A DNA stretch of 64,000 bases from Brevibacterium renqingii (GTDB lineage: Bacteria > Actinomycetota > Actinomycetes > Actinomycetales > Brevibacteriaceae): the NCBI RefSeq assembly GCF_017808105.1, contig NZ_JADBHF010000001.1, forward strand, positions 310,001 to 374,000, in the 5' to 3' direction. Positions 51,543-59,643 of the stretch are shown here, piece by piece (position 1 is the stretch's first letter; each line of letters starts with the position of its first letter). The notes under the pieces were generated by a model, which was given only the letters and a program-made list of their open reading frames with translations, was not told the origin of the DNA and made no database searches. Both the position numbers and the translations under genes were made by a program.

Positions 51543-52642
51543 GCGGTACCTCCGAAGAGCAGTCCGAGTGCATAGGTCACGGCGGCGGCACCGAAGCCGA
51601 TGCCGAGCTGGCGCAGCGCGCGCGGTCCCGGGGCCTTGCCCGAGAGCAGTCCGACGACGCCGCCGGTGAACAGCAGCGCGATGCCCACCAGGCCGGCGGA
51701 CAGGAGGACGGCGGGCAGACCGGACATCCCGAAGATATAGGGCAGGATCGGAATGAGCGCGCCGGAGGAGAAGAAGCAGAAGCTCGACAGGGAAGCTCCG
51801 AGGCCGGTGCCGAGCTCATCGCGGTCGACGCCGGAATCGAGGGCGGGCAGCTTCGGGGCCTGCTTGTTCTTCGCCGCGGCGATCGTGCGATTCGCCTGGG
51901 CTTCGGCCTCGCGACCGTCCATTCCGCGGGCGCGGAAGACGAGTGCGAGCTCGTTGGCGTCGATGTTGAGATCGGCCAGGGCATGCCGGGACTCGGGGTC
52001 CGGGGTTGATGCCTCGAGCAGCTCGCGCTGGGATCGCACGGAGATGTACTCCCCGGCTCCCATCGACAGGGCGCCGGCGAGCAGTCCGGAGGCTCCGGTG
52101 AGGAGGATGACCGTGTTCGACACTCCTGCCGCTCCGACGCCGAGGACGAGGGCCAGATTGGAGACCAGTCCGTCGTTCGCGCCGAAGACGGCGGCCCTGA
52201 AATTGCCCGACAGCCGGGCCCGAGAGCGGGCGGCCAGAGCGCGGACCACCTCGGCGTGGATGCGTTCGTCGGCGGCCATTTCGGCTGAAGCAGCCTCGTC
52301 GTCCTCATAGGGCGAGCTCGTCTCGGACTGCTGCGCGAGCGCGAGGACGAACACGGAGCCGAACATGCGGCCGAGGAAGGCCAGGCAGCGGGTGAGGAGA
52401 TCCGCCGAGCGGCGCTTCTCGGCATGCTCGCCGAGCAGTGAGATCCAGTGCTCCTGATGGCGGGACTCCGCGGTGGCCAGATTGAGGAGGATCTCTCTGT
52501 CCTCGCCCGTGCGGCGTTCGGCGAGATCCCGGTACACCCGCTCCTCGAGCCGTTCATTGGCGAGGTAGCGCTGCCAGCGGCGAATGGTCCGTCTGTCGGG
52601 TGAGGCGGGCTGGGCACCTGCGGCGGATTCGTTGGTCGTCAC
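51539..52642 (-). CDS. Ferritin-like/VIT1-CCC1 fusion (erythrin-vacuolar iron transporter type)
   Basis: This gene lies downstream of nothing else on the strand and starts at GTG 52642. It has 367 residues. Residues about 18-150 form a ferritin-like four-helix domain with metal ligands in NERLEERVYRDLAERRTG, LNLATAESRHQEHWISLL and EMAADERIHAEVVRALAA. From about 155 the VIT1/CCC1 transporter follows (FRAAVFGANDGLVSNLALVLGVGAAG, LAGALSMGAGEYISVRSQRELLEA and three C-terminal helices). Such proteins probably move Fe2+ or Mn2+ out of the cytosol, with the ferritin-like part collecting the metal. Its end overlaps the pabC start. Confidence 0.9.
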   Translation of the reverse strand: MTTNESAAGAQPASPDRRTIRRWQRYLANERLEERVYRDLAERRTGEDREILLNLATAESRHQEHWISLLGEHAEKRRSADLLTRCLAFLGRMFGSVFVLALAQQSETSSPYEDDEAASAEMAADERIHAEVVRALAARSRARLSGNFRAAVFGANDGLVSNLALVLGVGAAGVSNTVILLTGASGLLAGALSMGAGEYISVRSQRELLEASTPDPESRHALADLNIDANELALVFRARGMDGREAEAQANRTIAAAKNKQAPKLPALDSGVDRDELGTGLGASLSSFCFFSSGALIPILPYIFGMSGLPAVLLSAGLVGIALLFTGGVVGLLSGKAPGPRALRQLGIGFGAAAVTYALGLLFGGTA

Positions 52643-53052
52643 TGGTCCGAGTCTAGCCGGGAGAAGGGATTCCGGCACCCGAGCGCACGGTTCTGAGCCG
52701 CAGAGGCGGCAGGCAGGCGGAGGCGGATGGGAACGACTCGACGTGCTGGCGCGAAACCAGGACGGCGCATGCGGGCGCGAAACCATTCGGTGACCGGTTG
52801 TTATCAATTCGTGATATTAAACCTCACCGATGTGGGCTAGATTAAAGCCCAATGTGAATTGTGTCACCGTTTCGTTATAGAAGAATGTGATTCGTTACCA
52901 ATGACGGGTCATGGCGGAACGTCAGAATCGAGCTTCCCCGCAACGCAGCCGACGAGGCCGACATCGGTGTGAAAGTGCACACCATGGCGGTCGGCTCCGG
53001 CGCGCCGTTCCATACGATTCCGCAGGCACGATCGAGGAGCGAAAGGAACTCC
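52643..53052. promoter_or_regulatory. Divergent intergenic region before the M28 aminopeptidase
   Basis: 410 bp. The part 52795-52905 is markedly A/T-rich and holds likely promoter sequence. GGGCTAGATTAAAGCCC at 52833-52849 forms a small hairpin-capable inverted repeat (GGGCT/AGCCC). No gene is supported. An open frame from 52969 in phase with the peptidase would add 28 polar residues before its signal peptide and is rejected. Confidence 0.5.
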
Positions 53053-55074
53053 ATGAAGTTGCGCACGAAGAGCTGGCTCGCGGTCACCGCCGCGGCCGGC
53101 ATGGTTCTGGGCGGGGTCAGCCCGGCTCTGGCGACGGGAACCGCCGGACCGACCGAACACACGGACATGGGCGTCACGGGCGCCGCCGTGATGGAGCATC
53201 TGCAGAAGATCTCCGACATCTCCACCGCCCACGCCGGCGAGGGGTTCCGGTCCCTCGGGACTCCGGGCTATGAGGAGGCTGTGGAGTACGTCGAAGCCAC
53301 GCTCGAGGCCACCGGTGCCTTCGATGTCGAACGACAGGCCTTCGAGGTCGAGCAGCAGACCTTCGACACCGTCGATGTCCGCGTCGACGGGGAGAAGGTC
53401 GAGGTCACTCCGGCCAGCCTGACAGAGGGCACGACAGAACCGCTGACCGACATCCCCGTGGCGCTGCCGGTCGACGACGACTACGGCGACCTGGCCGGCG
53501 GGCAGCTCGGCTGCGAGGCCGGAGACTTCGATGCGGACGCCGAGTACGCGCTCGTGCTCGTGGCCCGCGGAACCTGCTCCTTCGGAGAGAAGACCCAGGC
53601 CGCCACCGATGCCGGGGCCGCCGCGGTCATCATCTACAACAACGACACCGCCAACCCCGACGAGGCGCTCAATGCGACCCTCGGCGAGAGGATCGAGAAC
53701 GGCGCCCCGACCGCCGCGGTCACCTACAACGTCGGCAGCGACCTGATCGCTGCAGTCCAGGAGGCGGCAGAGGGCGAGACCCTGACGGCCGACTTCACTC
53801 TGGAGACGGAGTTCGTCACCTCGAAGACGTGGAACGTCATCGCCGAGACCAAGGCCGGCGACCACGACAACGTGCAGATGTTCGGCGCTCACCTCGACGG
53901 CGTCGCCGAAGGCCCCGGTGCCAATGACAACGGGTCCGGCTCCGCGGCACTGCTGGCCTCGGCCGAGGCCCTCGCCGAGCAGCCGACCGAGGTCGACAAT
54001 GCCATCCGCTTCGGATGGTGGGGCGCCGAGGAGGTCGGTCTCGTGGGCTCGACGAAGTACGTCGAGAGCCTCGGTGAGGCCGAACTGGGCAAGATCAAGG
54101 CGTACATGAACTTCGACATGATCGGTTCGGACAACTACATCGTCGGCACGCTCGACTCCGACGGCTCCGATGTGCCGATTCCCGACGACGTCACCGTTCC
54201 CGAGGGCTCGGCCGAGCTCGAGAAGGTCTTCACCGACTACTTCGCCGGCATCGATCAGCCGAATGTCGGCACGGACTTCTCCGGTCGCTCGGACTACCAG
54301 GCGTTCATCGACAACGGCATCCCATCCAGCGGCTTGTTCTCCGGAGCCGATGGCACGAAGACCGCCGAGGAGGCCGAGATGTTCGGCGGTACGGTCGGTG
54401 AGAAGCACGATACGAACTACCACCAGCCCACCGACACGATCGAGAACGTCAGCCAGGAATCGCTCGATATCTTCGCTCCCGCGATCGGATTCGCCGTCCA
54501 CACGCTGGGCTACGAGCTCGCAGAAGAGCCCACGGATCCGCCGACCGATCCGACGGACCCGCCGACGAGCCCCTCGGATCCTCCGACGGAGACTCCCACC
54601 GACGATCCCACCGAAGAGCCCGCCGAACGAGAGCTGAGCATCGATCCGCAGACGATCGAGGCCGAAGCCTTCGTCGGTCACGAGGGGGTCCAGGTCACGG
54701 CCACCGGCTGCACCGCCGACACCACGGCGACGATGACCGTCGACCCGCAGAACGGTGAGATCGAGAAGTTCGAGCAGACCGCCGAGGTCGGCGAGGACAC
54801 CGCGGCCCGATTCGGAGTCCGCGGACTCGAGGAGTCGAAAGTCGAATCCTATATCGGCACCTACGCCGTCACTGTCGACTGCGAGGGCGGGGATCCGCTG
54901 ACCGGATCCTTCGAGGTCGTCGCCGCGGAGGAAGGCCCCGGCGCCGGCGGTGGGGGCGGCGGAGATCTGCCGCGCACCGGCAACGAGGCACTGCCGCTGG
55001 TCGTCTCCGCCGGAGCTCTCATCGTGCTCGGTGTCGCGATGACCCTGGGCTCGCGTCGTCGCCGGAAGAGCTGA
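53053..55074 (+). CDS. Cell-wall-anchored (LPRTG) M28 aminopeptidase with PA domain
   Basis: 673 residues from ATG 53053 behind GAAAGGA. The signal peptide KLRTKSWLAVTAAAGMVLGG ends near ALA-T. A PA domain interrupts the protease (EYALVLVARGTCSFGEKTQAATDAGAAAVIIYNND). M28 zinc ligands and catalytic Glu are seen in MFGAHLDGVAEGPGANDNGSG, FGWWGAEEVGLVGS, FDMIGSDN and TNYHQPTDTI. A Pro/Thr-rich linker precedes an Ig-like domain (residues about 528-622, LSIDPQTIEAEAFVGHEG) shared with the surface protein at 14819. The end is DLPRTG, a hydrophobic helix and RRRRKS, the sortase signal. It should release amino acids from peptides at the cell surface. Confidence 0.93.
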   Translation: MKLRTKSWLAVTAAAGMVLGGVSPALATGTAGPTEHTDMGVTGAAVMEHLQKISDISTAHAGEGFRSLGTPGYEEAVEYVEATLEATGAFDVERQAFEVEQQTFDTVDVRVDGEKVEVTPASLTEGTTEPLTDIPVALPVDDDYGDLAGGQLGCEAGDFDADAEYALVLVARGTCSFGEKTQAATDAGAAAVIIYNNDTANPDEALNATLGERIENGAPTAAVTYNVGSDLIAAVQEAAEGETLTADFTLETEFVTSKTWNVIAETKAGDHDNVQMFGAHLDGVAEGPGANDNGSGSAALLASAEALAEQPTEVDNAIRFGWWGAEEVGLVGSTKYVESLGEAELGKIKAYMNFDMIGSDNYIVGTLDSDGSDVPIPDDVTVPEGSAELEKVFTDYFAGIDQPNVGTDFSGRSDYQAFIDNGIPSSGLFSGADGTKTAEEAEMFGGTVGEKHDTNYHQPTDTIENVSQESLDIFAPAIGFAVHTLGYELAEEPTDPPTDPTDPPTSPSDPPTETPTDDPTEEPAERELSIDPQTIEAEAFVGHEGVQVTATGCTADTTATMTVDPQNGEIEKFEQTAEVGEDTAARFGVRGLEESKVESYIGTYAVTVDCEGGDPLTGSFEVVAAEEGPGAGGGGGGDLPRTGNEALPLVVSAGALIVLGVAMTLGSRRRRKS

Positions 55075-55258
55075 GCGAGTTCGGCACGGTGCTCCTCGAA
55101 GGGCGTGCCGTGCCCGGCGCGGGCCGGTGACTGAGAGGTCGCCGGCCCGCGCTGCCGTTCGCGACTGCGACAATGGCGCTGTTCGTGAGGTCGGTGCGAA
55201 CCGAGCGGCGGTCGCGGGTGGTGATCGCGGACGGTGCCAACGGCGGAAAGGCAGTGAC

Positions 55259-55990
55259 ATGAATCGCTTCGAACACAGAGTCGCACTGGTCACCGGCGGC
55301 AGATCGGGAATCGGACGCGCCATCGCTCGCCGTCTCAGGTCCGAGGGCGCTGATGTCTGCACCGCGCAGCGCCGAGCCGATGACGAGCTCCCCTCGGTCG
55401 CCATCGACCTCGCCGATCCCGCCGACGTCGAATCCGCGGTCGCCGAGGTGGTCGAGCGCTTCGGCCGCCTCGACGTCCTCATCAACTGCGCGGGGATGAT
55501 GCAGGAGGCGAAAGTCGAAGACACGTCGATCGAGGACTGGAAACGCAGCCTCGACGTCAACCTCACCGGTCCCTTTCTCATGATCAGAGCGGCACTGCCG
55601 CACCTGCGCGCAGCCGGCGGCTCCATCGTCAACGTCGGGTCGATCGAAGGGCTCGGTTCGAACCCCGGCCATGCGGCGTACTCGGCGGCGAAATCAGGAC
55701 TGCACGGACTCACTCGCGTGGCGGTCGACCACGGAGGAGACGGAATCAGGTGCAATGCGGTCGCACCCGGCTGGATCGACACCGAACTCAACAACGAGTT
55801 CATCGATTCCTCGCCCGACCCCATGCGCTTCAGGCGCGAGATCGGAGGCATCCACCCCGTCGGCAGGTCCGGTCGGCCCGAGGAGGTGGCGGCGATGGTC
55901 GCCTTCCTCGCCGCTGATGAGGCCGCCTTCGTCACGGGACAGGTCTACACGGTCGACGGAGGACGTATGACACAGCTGAGTCTCCCCTGA
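55259..55990 (+). CDS. Short-chain dehydrogenase/reductase
   Basis: 243 residues. The cofactor motif TGGRSGIGRAIARRL, the NCAG variant (INCAGMMQEAKV) of NNAG, and the Ser...Tyr-x3-Lys triad (NVGSIEGLGSNPGHAAYSAAKSG) are intact, although the catalytic Ser sits in VGSIEG. It is a classical SDR of the FabG-like/glucose-dehydrogenase-like type with unknown substrate. ATG 55259 begins directly before the Rossmann strand. It stands alone between the aminopeptidase and the DUF3817 gene. Confidence 0.88.
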   Translation: MNRFEHRVALVTGGRSGIGRAIARRLRSEGADVCTAQRRADDELPSVAIDLADPADVESAVAEVVERFGRLDVLINCAGMMQEAKVEDTSIEDWKRSLDVNLTGPFLMIRAALPHLRAAGGSIVNVGSIEGLGSNPGHAAYSAAKSGLHGLTRVAVDHGGDGIRCNAVAPGWIDTELNNEFIDSSPDPMRFRREIGGIHPVGRSGRPEEVAAMVAFLAADEAAFVTGQVYTVDGGRMTQLSLP

Positions 55991-56068
55991 TGCGCATCTG
56001 AGACGAAGAGACTCGCCTGCCGGCGGCCCTCAGGAGCCGTTCACCTTGGCCGGGCACAATGGTCTTCC

Positions 56069-56521
56069 GTGACTCCCAAACGCTTCTTCAACTTCTTCGC
56101 CGTGGCCGAAGCCATCACCTGGGCTCTGCTCATCTTCGGCATGATCCTCAAGTACGGAACCAAGACCACCGAGGTGGGCGTGAGGATCGGCGGCAGCATC
56201 CACGGCTTCGTGTTCCTCTGCTTCGTCCTCGCCGTCATTCTCGTCGGGGTCTCCCAGCGGTGGAGGATGCGCCGCATCCTCATCGGTCTCGTCTGCGCGA
56301 TCGTGCCGTTTGCGACCGTCCCCTTTGAACTCGCCTCGGCACGGGCCGGGGCGCTCGACGGTGATTGGGGGCTCGGTGACGGCGGCCGACAGCCGCGCGG
56401 GACGATCGAGAAGCTCGCGGCATGGGCGATCCGCTCGCCCTGGCTGGCCGCCGGCATCGGTCTGCTCGTCGTCATCGTCGTCTTCGCCGCCCTGCTGGTC
56501 GTCGGCCCACCCGGAAGCTGA
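56069..56521 (+). CDS. DUF3817 membrane protein
   Basis: 150 residues from GTG 56069. Three helices are packed in the DUF3817 part (FFNFFAVAEAITWALLIFGMILKYG, IGGSIHGFVFLCFVLAVILVG, ILIGLVCAIVPFATVPFEL), and a fourth helix follows near the C-terminus (SPWLAAGIGLLVVIVVFAALLVV). The family occurs in many bacteria, often near GuaB or transport genes, but its role is unknown. The flotillin gene follows after 110 bp. Confidence 0.87.
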   Translation: MTPKRFFNFFAVAEAITWALLIFGMILKYGTKTTEVGVRIGGSIHGFVFLCFVLAVILVGVSQRWRMRRILIGLVCAIVPFATVPFELASARAGALDGDWGLGDGGRQPRGTIEKLAAWAIRSPWLAAGIGLLVVIVVFAALLVVGPPGS

Positions 56522-56631
56522 TGCGGAGGCGCCGGGACCTGGGCAAGCCGGCGGGGCTCGCATAGGATGAGACGGATCGGCCGGTCCAGCGCCGGCCGCC
56601 TCATCCATCCTCATCGACGGAAGGCCCACTG

Positions 56632-58428
56632 ATGGACCTGCTCTTCGGCGTCGGAGGGATCGGCGTTCTCGTCGTCATCCTCCTGATCGCGCTGTTCGTG
56701 ATCCTGCGCTCCTATAAGATCGCCTCGCCCTCGGAGGCGCTCATCATCACCGGCCGGAACGCCTCGGGAGCCTCAGGGACCGGTCGCATCGTCATCGGCG
56801 GACGCTCGGTCGTCTACCCGATCGTGCAGAAGGCGTTCATCCTCTCGCTGTCCTCACGGCAGATTTCCGTCGAGATCGACGGCATCTCCATCAACGGCAT
56901 TGCGCTGCGCCTGCGCGGGGTCGCCCAGGTCAAAGTCGGCGGCACCGAGGACGATGTGCGGAAGGCCGCGCAGCGCTTCCTCGACCAGCAGGATCAGATC
57001 GACCACTATTCGAAGGAGATCCTCTCCGGCACCCTCCGCGCGGTGGTCGGCACTCTCACGGTCGAGCAGATCATCCAGGACCGCGCTTCCTTCGCCGCAC
57101 AGGTGCAGGAGGAATCCGCGCATTCGATGAACAACCAGGGCCTCATCATCGACACCTTCCAGATCTCGGCGGTCGAGGACGAGGGCAGCTATCTGCGCGA
57201 CTGGGGCCGCCCGCAGGCTGCCGAGGTGGCCAAGAACGCTGCCATCGCCGAGGCGAACGCCGGTCGTGCATCGGCGGTCGAAGAAGCTCAGCAGAACGAG
57301 GAGACCCAGAAGCAGCAGGCGCTGACCGATCAGGCCATCGCCGAACAGCAGCAGCAGCTGGCCCTGCGTCGCGCAGCGCTGAAGGAAGAGGCCGATCAGC
57401 GGCAGGCGACTGCGGACAACGCCGGACCCCTGGCCGCAGCGGCCGAGAAGCAGAAGCTGCTCGAGAAGGACCGGATCGTCGCGAAGGAAGCCGCGGAGCT
57501 GCGCGCTGAGCAGCTCGACGCCGAGGTCAGACGCCCCGCCGATGCCGAACGCTACCGGCAGCAGGCCGAAGCCGACGCACGTGCGTATGAGATCGAGGCC
57601 CAGGGCCGAGCCGAAGCCGCGGCCGAACTGCATCGTCGCTCGAAGGACGCCGAGGCGATCCGGCTCGAGGGCGAAGCCGAAGCGGATGCGATCAGGGCGC
57701 GCGGCGAGGCCGAAGCCGAAGCGCTGCGTGCGCAGGCCGAGGCCTACAAGCAGTTCAACGACGCGGCCGTGTTGTCGAAGGTCCTCGAAGTGCTGCCGAC
57801 AGTCGCCGGTGAGCTGGTGGCTCCCTATGCGAACATCAAGGACCTTTCGATCGTGTCCACCGATGGCGAGTCGAAGCTCGCGAACTCGGTGTCGAACAAC
57901 CTCGCGCAGGTTCTCGAGGTGGTGCGTGGGACGACGGGCGTCGATCTCACCGACCTCGTAGCTCAGGCGAAGGCGGCAGGAGGCGCGGGCACGATCGGAC
58001 GGGACGAGGGCCGCTCGTCGGCGTCTGCCGGGAGCGGTTCTTCAGGATCTGCCGGGAGCGGTTCCTCAGGGTCGGCCGAGAGCGATTCGGCCGGTTCGGC
58101 TGCGGACGCCGCGAATGCCGAGGGATCGGACGAGGCCGTCGACGGAGTCGTGGCGGACTCTCCGGCTTCGAAGGCCGACCGAACGCGTTTCGATCCGAAG
58201 GCTTTCCTCGACGACAGCGGAATCGACCTCGACCAGATCGGCGATGAGGTGAAGAAGGCCACCGGGTTCGACGTGCAGTCCTATATCGACGAGGCCAAGC
58301 GCCGCCTCGAGGACCGGGACGCGACCCGCGGCGAGTCGGGCGCCGCAGGCTCCGACTCGCCTCAGGACGAGCGAGGCCCCGACGGCGAGGATGCGGACGA
58401 CGAGGACGGCCGGGCATCCGAAGACTGA
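56632..58428 (+). CDS. Flotillin/SPFH-domain membrane protein
   Basis: 598 residues. One N-terminal helix (GIGVLVVILLIALFVILRSYKI) is followed by the SPFH/band-7 domain (residues about 30-200). A long Ala/Glu-rich coiled coil follows (about 205-370, with AEAEALRAQAEAYKQFNDAAVLSKVLEVLPTVA, the flotillin-type end). The last 180 residues add a Ser/Gly-rich stretch (SAGSGSSGSAGSGSSGSAES) and an acidic tail, longer than standard FloT/YuaG of about 510. Flotillins organise membrane microdomains and affect signalling and secretion. It is probably monocistronic, or co-read with the DUF3817 gene. Confidence 0.93.
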   Translation: MDLLFGVGGIGVLVVILLIALFVILRSYKIASPSEALIITGRNASGASGTGRIVIGGRSVVYPIVQKAFILSLSSRQISVEIDGISINGIALRLRGVAQVKVGGTEDDVRKAAQRFLDQQDQIDHYSKEILSGTLRAVVGTLTVEQIIQDRASFAAQVQEESAHSMNNQGLIIDTFQISAVEDEGSYLRDWGRPQAAEVAKNAAIAEANAGRASAVEEAQQNEETQKQQALTDQAIAEQQQQLALRRAALKEEADQRQATADNAGPLAAAAEKQKLLEKDRIVAKEAAELRAEQLDAEVRRPADAERYRQQAEADARAYEIEAQGRAEAAAELHRRSKDAEAIRLEGEAEADAIRARGEAEAEALRAQAEAYKQFNDAAVLSKVLEVLPTVAGELVAPYANIKDLSIVSTDGESKLANSVSNNLAQVLEVVRGTTGVDLTDLVAQAKAAGGAGTIGRDEGRSSASAGSGSSGSAGSGSSGSAESDSAGSAADAANAEGSDEAVDGVVADSPASKADRTRFDPKAFLDDSGIDLDQIGDEVKKATGFDVQSYIDEAKRRLEDRDATRGESGAAGSDSPQDERGPDGEDADDEDGRASED

Positions 58429-58518
58429 CAACCCAGGGCGTCCCCTGCGGACACGCCCACTCACGGGCACGCCCACCCACCTCGCGGGCACGCCCACCCC
58501 ACGGGCACGTGCCGTCAC

Positions 58519-58584
58519 GTCTCCTGCGGGTGGATCCACCCCGATTTCCGGAGCCAGAACAAAGGGGATCCACCCGCAGGAGAC
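58519..58584. repeat. 66-bp palindrome with 19-bp perfect arms
   Basis: GTCTCCTGCGGGTGGATCC at 58519-58537 is matched by its exact complement at 58566-58584, with a 28-base centre. It lies between the flotillin stop and the CDF exporter start and is preceded by degenerate GGGCACGCCCACCC repeats (58450-58510). No T-run follows, so it may be a repetitive element rather than a simple terminator. Confidence 0.9.
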
Positions 58585-58614
58585 GCACTCACGCGAGGTG
58601 TGCCCTCGCGATAA

Positions 58615-58644
58615 TGCATAGATACATGCACATATGTTAATATG
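58615..58644. promoter_or_regulatory. Candidate metal-regulator operator upstream of the CDF exporter
   Basis: Two adjacent inverted repeats, TGCAT-N6-ATGCA (58615-58630) and CATAT-GTTA-ATATG (58631-58644), lie 20-50 bp before ATG 58664 in an A/T-rich patch. ArsR/SmtB-type repressors of metal exporters bind imperfect A/T-rich palindromes of this general type. The call is inferred from position and symmetry. Confidence 0.45.
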
Positions 58645-58663
58645 AGGAGGTCAGGAGGCAAGC

Positions 58664-59572
58664 ATGGCTCATGATCATTCGCATGGTTCGAGTTCGCGAC
58701 GGCAATTGGCGATCGTATTCGCCATCGTCGCCGCGATCTTCGTCTTCCAGCTCATCGGCTCGATCGTCACGGGCAGCCTCGCACTGCTCATCGACACGGG
58801 CCATAACGCCGTTGACCTCATCGGCATCGGCATCGCACTCTTCGCGGCGACGCTCGTCAACAAGCCGGCGAGCGGCCAGAAGACGTGGGGCTTCCGGCGA
58901 GCCGAAGTGCTCGCCGCCGGAGCGCAGGCGACCCTGCTGCTCGGACTCGGCGTCTACAGCCTCGTCGAAGGCATCCGCCGCTTCTTCGTCCCACCCGAGG
59001 TCCCTGGCCCGGGCCTGCTCCTCTTCGGCGCGATCGGCCTGGCCGGAAACCTCGTCTCGATCGTCATCCTCAGCGCGTCGAAGGAGGACTCACTCAACCT
59101 CAAGGCGGCCTTCCTCGAGGTCATCGCCGATGCGCTCGGGTCCGTGGCAGTCATCCTCGCCGCTCTGGCGATCTGGCTGTTCGGATGGGAGCGCGCCGAT
59201 GCGGTGGCCGCACTGTTCATCGCGGCGCTCATCGTTCCCCGTGCCTTCTCGATTCTGCGGGAGACCGGTTCGATCCTCCTCGAGGCGGCTCCGAAGGAGC
59301 TCGACCTCGAAAAGGTCACGGAGCACATCGAATCCGTCGAGCATGTGCAGGAGGTCCACGACCTCCATGTCACCCGCATCGATTCGAACCTGCCCGTGCT
59401 CACCGCGCACGTAGTGCTCGCCGACGAATGCTTCTACGACGGGCACGCCCCGCGGATACTCAAGGCGCTGCAGGAGTGCCTGACCGAACACTTCGAGATC
59501 GCGATCGAGCACTCGACGTTCCAGTTCGACCGCGCCGTCGACGCCGCCGAGGAGACCCACACCCACGGCTGA
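58664..59572 (+). CDS. Cation diffusion facilitator metal exporter (CzcD/ZitB type)
   Basis: 302 residues. The N-terminus MAHDHSHGSSSRR and C-terminus THTHG are His-rich. Six helices include the transport sites LLIDTGHNAVDLIGIG (His and Asp) and LEVIADALGSVAVI (Asp). The cytoplasmic metallochaperone-like domain contains HIESVEHVQEVHDLHVTRID and ends HFEIAIEHSTFQFD. It exports Zn2+ and perhaps Co2+ or Cd2+ against protons. AGGAGG precedes ATG 58664. The palindromes just upstream suggest metal-induced expression. Confidence 0.94.
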   Translation: MAHDHSHGSSSRRQLAIVFAIVAAIFVFQLIGSIVTGSLALLIDTGHNAVDLIGIGIALFAATLVNKPASGQKTWGFRRAEVLAAGAQATLLLGLGVYSLVEGIRRFFVPPEVPGPGLLLFGAIGLAGNLVSIVILSASKEDSLNLKAAFLEVIADALGSVAVILAALAIWLFGWERADAVAALFIAALIVPRAFSILRETGSILLEAAPKELDLEKVTEHIESVEHVQEVHDLHVTRIDSNLPVLTAHVVLADECFYDGHAPRILKALQECLTEHFEIAIEHSTFQFDRAVDAAEETHTHG

Positions 59573-59643
59573 GCGCTGGCGGACAGCATCAGTGGTCGGG
59601 GCGCCTCTGTCTGCCGGTTCGTCCCGCCTCGGCGGGAATCGGG

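Noticed and set aside
55083..55120. Terminator after the M28 aminopeptidase
   Set aside because: GGCACGG/CCGTGCC can pair, but the stem is short and interrupted and no T-run follows, so it is not listed as a feature.
52909..55935. Very long minus-strand open frame opposite the M28 peptidase
   Set aside because: It crosses the aminopeptidase and part of the SDR gene, both with intact motifs on the plus strand.
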